A DNA stretch of 64,000 nucleotides from an uncultured Clostridia bacterium (GTDB taxonomy: Bacteria > Bacillota > Clostridia > Lachnospirales > Anaerotignaceae), in NCBI GenBank assembly GCA_937901125.1, contig CALCGT010000058.1:56551-120550 (forward strand), read 5' to 3'. The notes below the pieces were generated by a model. The model had not been told where the DNA came from and ran no database searches. It saw only the letters and a list, made by a program, of their open reading frames with translations. The position numbers and the translations under genes were made by a program. How positions within the stretch are numbered: the first letter of the stretch is position 1; each line of letters opens with the position of its first letter. Positions 60,919-64,000 of this stretch are shown piece by piece.

Positions 60919-61977
60919 ATGTTTAATTTTATGAGTTTTGGCGAAAATATCGGCATCGACCTGGGGACTGCCACTGTTCTGGTATATATCAAGGGGCAGG
61001 GCATTGTGATACGGGAACCATCCGTTGTTGCCATTGATAAGGACAGCAACACGATTCTGGCTGTGGGCGAAGAGGCAAGACGTATGTTGGGCAGAACGCC
61101 AGGCAATATCGTTGCCATCCGTCCTTTGCGGGAAGGTGTTATCTCCAATTATGATGTGACAGAAAAAATGCTGCAGTATTTCATTGAAAAGGCTATGGGC
61201 AAGCGTTCCTTTGTGAAGCCTACCATTGCTGTTTGCGTACCCAGCAGCGTTACGGAAGTTGAAAAAAGAGCCGTAGAAGACGCGACCCGTCAGGCGGGGG
61301 CAAGACGTGTGCATATCATCGAAGAACCCATTGCGGCAGCCATCGGTTCCGGCATCGATATTTCCCGCGCCTGCGGTAGCATGGTGGTGGATATCGGCGG
61401 CGGCACAACGGATATCGCAGTCATTTCTTTGGGCGGCACCGTAGTCAGCTATTCCCTGAAAATTGCAGGGGATAACTTTGATGATGCCATCATTCGCTAT
61501 ATGAGAAAAAAACACAACGTTTTGATCGGCGAAAGAACAGCCGAGGAACTGAAGATCAAGATCGGTACGGCTTTTGAACGTACCATTCCCGTTACGCTGG
61601 ATGTGCGGGGCAGAAACCTTATCACAGGTCTGCCAAAGAATATCACAGTAACTTCCGATGAAATGCTGGAAGCACTGCAGGAATCCGTGGAAGCGATTGC
61701 CGATGCGGTACATGGCGTTTTGGAACGCACCCCTCCTGAATTGGCGGCTGATATCTATGAAAGGGGCATCGTTATGACTGGGGGCGGCAGCCTGCTCTAT
61801 GGTCTGGATAAACTGATCCAGAGCAGAACGGGTATCCACGCTATGGTTGCGGAGGATGCAGTCAGCTGTGTTGCTATTGGTACAGGCCGCTATATCGAAT
61901 TTATTTCCGAGGGCGGCGAGGAGGAGCATCAGGAAAAACGAGGCTTCGATATCGGAAACTTTTTTAAAAAGAAATAA
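60919..61977 (+). CDS. Rod shape-determining protein, MreB/Mbl family
   Basis: A 352-residue bacterial actin. Phosphate loops are NIGIDLGTATVLVYIKG and MVVDIGGGTTDIAVISLGG; IVMTGGGSLLYGLDKLI is the adenosine loop. It forms membrane-bound filaments guiding wall elongation. Being unlinked to mreC/mreD it is more likely an Mbl/MreBH-type paralogue. GGAGCGG lies before the ATG at 60919. Confidence 0.92.
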   Translation: MFNFMSFGENIGIDLGTATVLVYIKGQGIVIREPSVVAIDKDSNTILAVGEEARRMLGRTPGNIVAIRPLREGVISNYDVTEKMLQYFIEKAMGKRSFVKPTIAVCVPSSVTEVEKRAVEDATRQAGARRVHIIEEPIAAAIGSGIDISRACGSMVVDIGGGTTDIAVISLGGTVVSYSLKIAGDNFDDAIIRYMRKKHNVLIGERTAEELKIKIGTAFERTIPVTLDVRGRNLITGLPKNITVTSDEMLEALQESVEAIADAVHGVLERTPPELAADIYERGIVMTGGGSLLYGLDKLIQSRTGIHAMVAEDAVSCVAIGTGRYIEFISEGGEEEHQEKRGFDIGNFFKKK

Positions 61978-62466
61978 GAAACAGAGGACGTCTGACAGAG
62001 CGTCCTTTTTGTTTTGGAGCAATGTCATGCAAATTGTTTTTTCTATATGCAATCGTCATTTAAATAACAATATCCGACTGATGGACAAAGTGTATATCCT
62101 GTTTTTCGATGAAAAATTGTGCAGTTTGTTGAATAAACTGTAAAAAAGTATTGCCGAAACCTTGATAGTGGAATTGCTTTCCACAACGATGCACAAAAAA
62201 AGAAGGAAAGGTTTTTTTTTGCATAATTTTTAACATGAAAATTTGTGTAAAAATAAATCCAAAACTTGAAAAAAATACTACACAAGTCCAAAATATGTGT
62301 TATAATAATCCATGAAAGAAGCGAGTGGGAGTAGTATGTTCCAAAAGAACAGTTAAATCCGCGAAGCTTTTTCTTCAATTTGCCCTAACCGCATGGGGCA
62401 AATCCGCATCCAGTGGTGCGGAAAAAACTAATTGTTAATGTATAAACAATAGGAGGTCAAAGAGTT
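61978..62466 (+). promoter_or_regulatory. Region upstream of gdhA: terminator, promoter, structured leader
   Basis: 489 bases. AGGACG/CGTCCT with TTTTTG at 61984-62010 terminates the MreB-family gene. A TATAAT at 62301-62306 with an upstream TGT (extended -10) is the best promoter. In the leader, TTTGCCC/GGGGCAAA (62378-62402) and TCCGCA/TGCGGA (62403-62422) are adjacent hairpins, the second followed by A rather than T. The rest of the region is AT-rich without genes. Confidence 0.6.
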
Positions 62467-63816
62467 ATGAACGCTTATATTGAAAGAGTAATCGAACAGG
62501 TTAAAAAGCGTGACGCACACGAACCCGAATTCATCCAGACAGTAGAAGAAGTATTCGCTTCTATCGAAAAAGAAGTTGAACTGCATCCCGAATATGAAAA
62601 AATGGGTCTGCTGGAAAGACTGGTTGAACCCGAAAGACAGGTATCCTTCAGAGTTACATGGGTAGACGATGCTGGTAAAGTACAGGTAAACCGTGGTTTC
62701 AGAGTACAGTTCTCCAGTGCTATTGGTCCCTACAAAGGTGGTCTGCGTTTTGCTCCCAATGTATACTCCGGCGTTGTTAAATTCCTGGGCTTTGAACAGA
62801 TCTTCAAAAACTCCCTGACAGGTCTGCCTATCGGCGGCGGTAAAGGTGGTTCCGACTTCGATCCCAACGGTAAATCCGATATGGAAATCATGAGATTCTG
62901 CCAGGCATTCATGACAGAACTGTACAGACACATCGGTCCCGACGTTGACGTTCCCGCTGGTGACATCGGCGTAGGCGGCAGAGAAATTGGTTTCCTGTAT
63001 GGTCAGTACAAGAGAATCAAAGGCTGCTGGGAAAATGGCGTACTGACAGGCAAAGGTCTGGAATACGGCGGTTCGCTGTTCAGACCCGAAGCAACAGGTT
63101 ACGGCGCTACATACTATGCTAACGAAGTTCTGACACATTGTGGTGACACATTCGAAGGCAAAACAGTAGCTATGTCCGGTTTCGGTAACGTAGCTTGGGG
63201 TATCGCTATGAAAGTAGCTCAGATGGGCGGTAAAGTTGTTACACTGTCCGGTCCTGACGGCTATGTATACGATCCCGATGGTATCACAACAGAAGAAAAA
63301 TTCAACTACATGCTGGAAATGAGAAACTCCGGCAGAAACCGTGCTCAGGACTATGCTGATAAATTCGGTTGCGAATTCTTCCCTAAACAGAAACCTTGGG
63401 GCCAGAAAGTTGACATCTGCATGCCTGCAGCATACCAGAACGAACTGGATGTTCCCGAAATCGAACAGATCATCGCTAACGGCACAAAATACTACATCGA
63501 AGTAGCTAACATGCCTACAACAAACGCAGGTCTGGCTCGTGCTATGGCAGAACCCGGCATGATCGTTGCTCCTTCCAAAGCAGTTAACGCTGGTGGTGTA
63601 GCAGTTTCTGCTTTGGAAATGGCTCAGAACTCCATGAGATACAGCTGGGATGGCGCAGAAGTTGACGAAAAACTGAAAGGCATCATGAAGAACATCCACA
63701 AGATTTCTGTAGAAGCTGCAGAAGGTGCTGGTCTGGGCTACAACCTGGTAGCTGGTGCTAACATCGCTGGCTTCAAGAAAGTTGCAGCTGCTATGATGGC
63801 TCAGGGTCTGGTATAA
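62467..63816 (+). CDS. gdhA: Glutamate dehydrogenase (hexameric, family I)
   Basis: A 449-residue glutamate dehydrogenase converting 2-oxoglutarate and ammonia to glutamate and back. It has RGFRVQFSSAIGPYKGGLRF, LPIGGGKGGSDFDPNGKSD with the catalytic Lys, VPAGDIGVGGREIG, and the dinucleotide fold at MSGFGNVAWGIAMKV. The length and motifs match the small hexameric bacterial enzyme, typically NADP-linked. The very strong codon bias, with few rare codons, suggests high expression. TAGGAGGT precedes the ATG. Confidence 0.97.
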   Translation: MNAYIERVIEQVKKRDAHEPEFIQTVEEVFASIEKEVELHPEYEKMGLLERLVEPERQVSFRVTWVDDAGKVQVNRGFRVQFSSAIGPYKGGLRFAPNVYSGVVKFLGFEQIFKNSLTGLPIGGGKGGSDFDPNGKSDMEIMRFCQAFMTELYRHIGPDVDVPAGDIGVGGREIGFLYGQYKRIKGCWENGVLTGKGLEYGGSLFRPEATGYGATYYANEVLTHCGDTFEGKTVAMSGFGNVAWGIAMKVAQMGGKVVTLSGPDGYVYDPDGITTEEKFNYMLEMRNSGRNRAQDYADKFGCEFFPKQKPWGQKVDICMPAAYQNELDVPEIEQIIANGTKYYIEVANMPTTNAGLARAMAEPGMIVAPSKAVNAGGVAVSALEMAQNSMRYSWDGAEVDEKLKGIMKNIHKISVEAAEGAGLGYNLVAGANIAGFKKVAAAMMAQGLV

Positions 63817-63866
63817 TTTAACCTAATTGAAAAATTACGTTCGATTGCATAAAGACGATTAAGCAA

Positions 63867-63941
63867 AAACTCGGGAGGGACGGAGAAATCCGTCCCTTTT
63901 CCTATGTCAAAAAGTCCATTTTTAGAGTATGGGCTTTTTTT
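63867..63941 (+). terminator. Two successive terminators after gdhA
   Basis: GGGACGGA/TCCGTCCC followed by TTTTCC (about 63876-63904), then AAAGTCCAT/ATGGGCTTT followed by T (63907-63941, one G-T pair). Confidence 0.85.
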
Positions 63942-64000
63942 ATTGCTTGAATTTACAATCTAAGTGCAACAGATAAAAAAAGACTCATAGTCTGGTACAA

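Noticed and set aside
1..64000. CRISPR arrays and complete prophages
   Set aside because: No regularly spaced short direct repeats and no phage structural genes were seen; the recombinase element in cotJC contains none.

Overview
The window looks like the chromosome of an anaerobic, spore-forming Gram-positive of the class Clostridia, probably Lachnospirales or a close relative; this is inferred from gene content only. Supporting features are a 2[4Fe-4S] ferredoxin, the SCIFF peptide with its radical SAM maturase, the spore-coat genes cotJA, cotJB and cotJC, oxygen-sensitive ThiH, AddA, LCP proteins, a CdaR-type regulator, AGGAGG ribosome binding sites and TTGACA/TATAAT promoters. No rRNA, tRNA, CRISPR array or ordinary insertion sequence was seen.

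Layout. 1-7.8 kb: the 3' part of addA, a DMT exporter, a ferredoxin, a gamma-carbonic-anhydrase-like protein, a zinc-type ABC importer behind a strong promoter and a palindromic operator, and a TSCPD protein. 7.8-11.8 kb: the ribosomal/transcription block rpmG-secE-nusG-rplK-rplA-rplJ-rplL, with duplicated hairpins before rplK and rplA and an L10 leader with attenuator. 11.8-15.2 kb: an orphan consensus promoter and terminator (possible small RNA), a cation exchanger, a broken ATP-grasp gene and an esterase. 15.2-22.1 kb: thiamin genes in two blocks, thiS-F-G-H-tenI behind a canonical TPP riboswitch and thiW-M-E-D behind a divergent TPP-like leader. 22.1-25.7 kb: an alanine symporter, a LysR regulator and an M24 peptidase.

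25.7-31.0 kb is the most striking region. The spore-coat gene cotJC is split by a 4,110-bp element carrying a large serine recombinase, a small ORF, an aspartokinase without ACT domains, an AraC regulator and a DUF7662-like protein. A 9-bp direct repeat marks both junctions. Joining across it restores an uninterrupted 200-residue CotJC, and the circularised element would carry a dyad-symmetric attP. This has the organisation of a 'skin'-type element excised in the mother cell during sporulation, here in cotJC and with unusual cargo.

31.0-44.3 kb: two nearly identical sodium:neurotransmitter-type symporters sharing an apparently identical tract of about 710 bp, an LTA-synthase-like protein, two LCP ligases, a MazF toxin without visible antitoxin, a LolA/GerS-like lipoprotein, the scfA/scfB pair and a PLP decarboxylase-family enzyme. 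44.5-55.3 kb: envelope polysaccharide genes, including a MurJ-like flippase fused to an O-antigen-ligase-like protein and a glycosyltransferase fused to a CsaB-like pyruvyltransferase. 55.3-64 kb: YitT, a CdaR-type regulator, ftsE-ftsX-ctpA, an MreB/Mbl protein and glutamate dehydrogenase.
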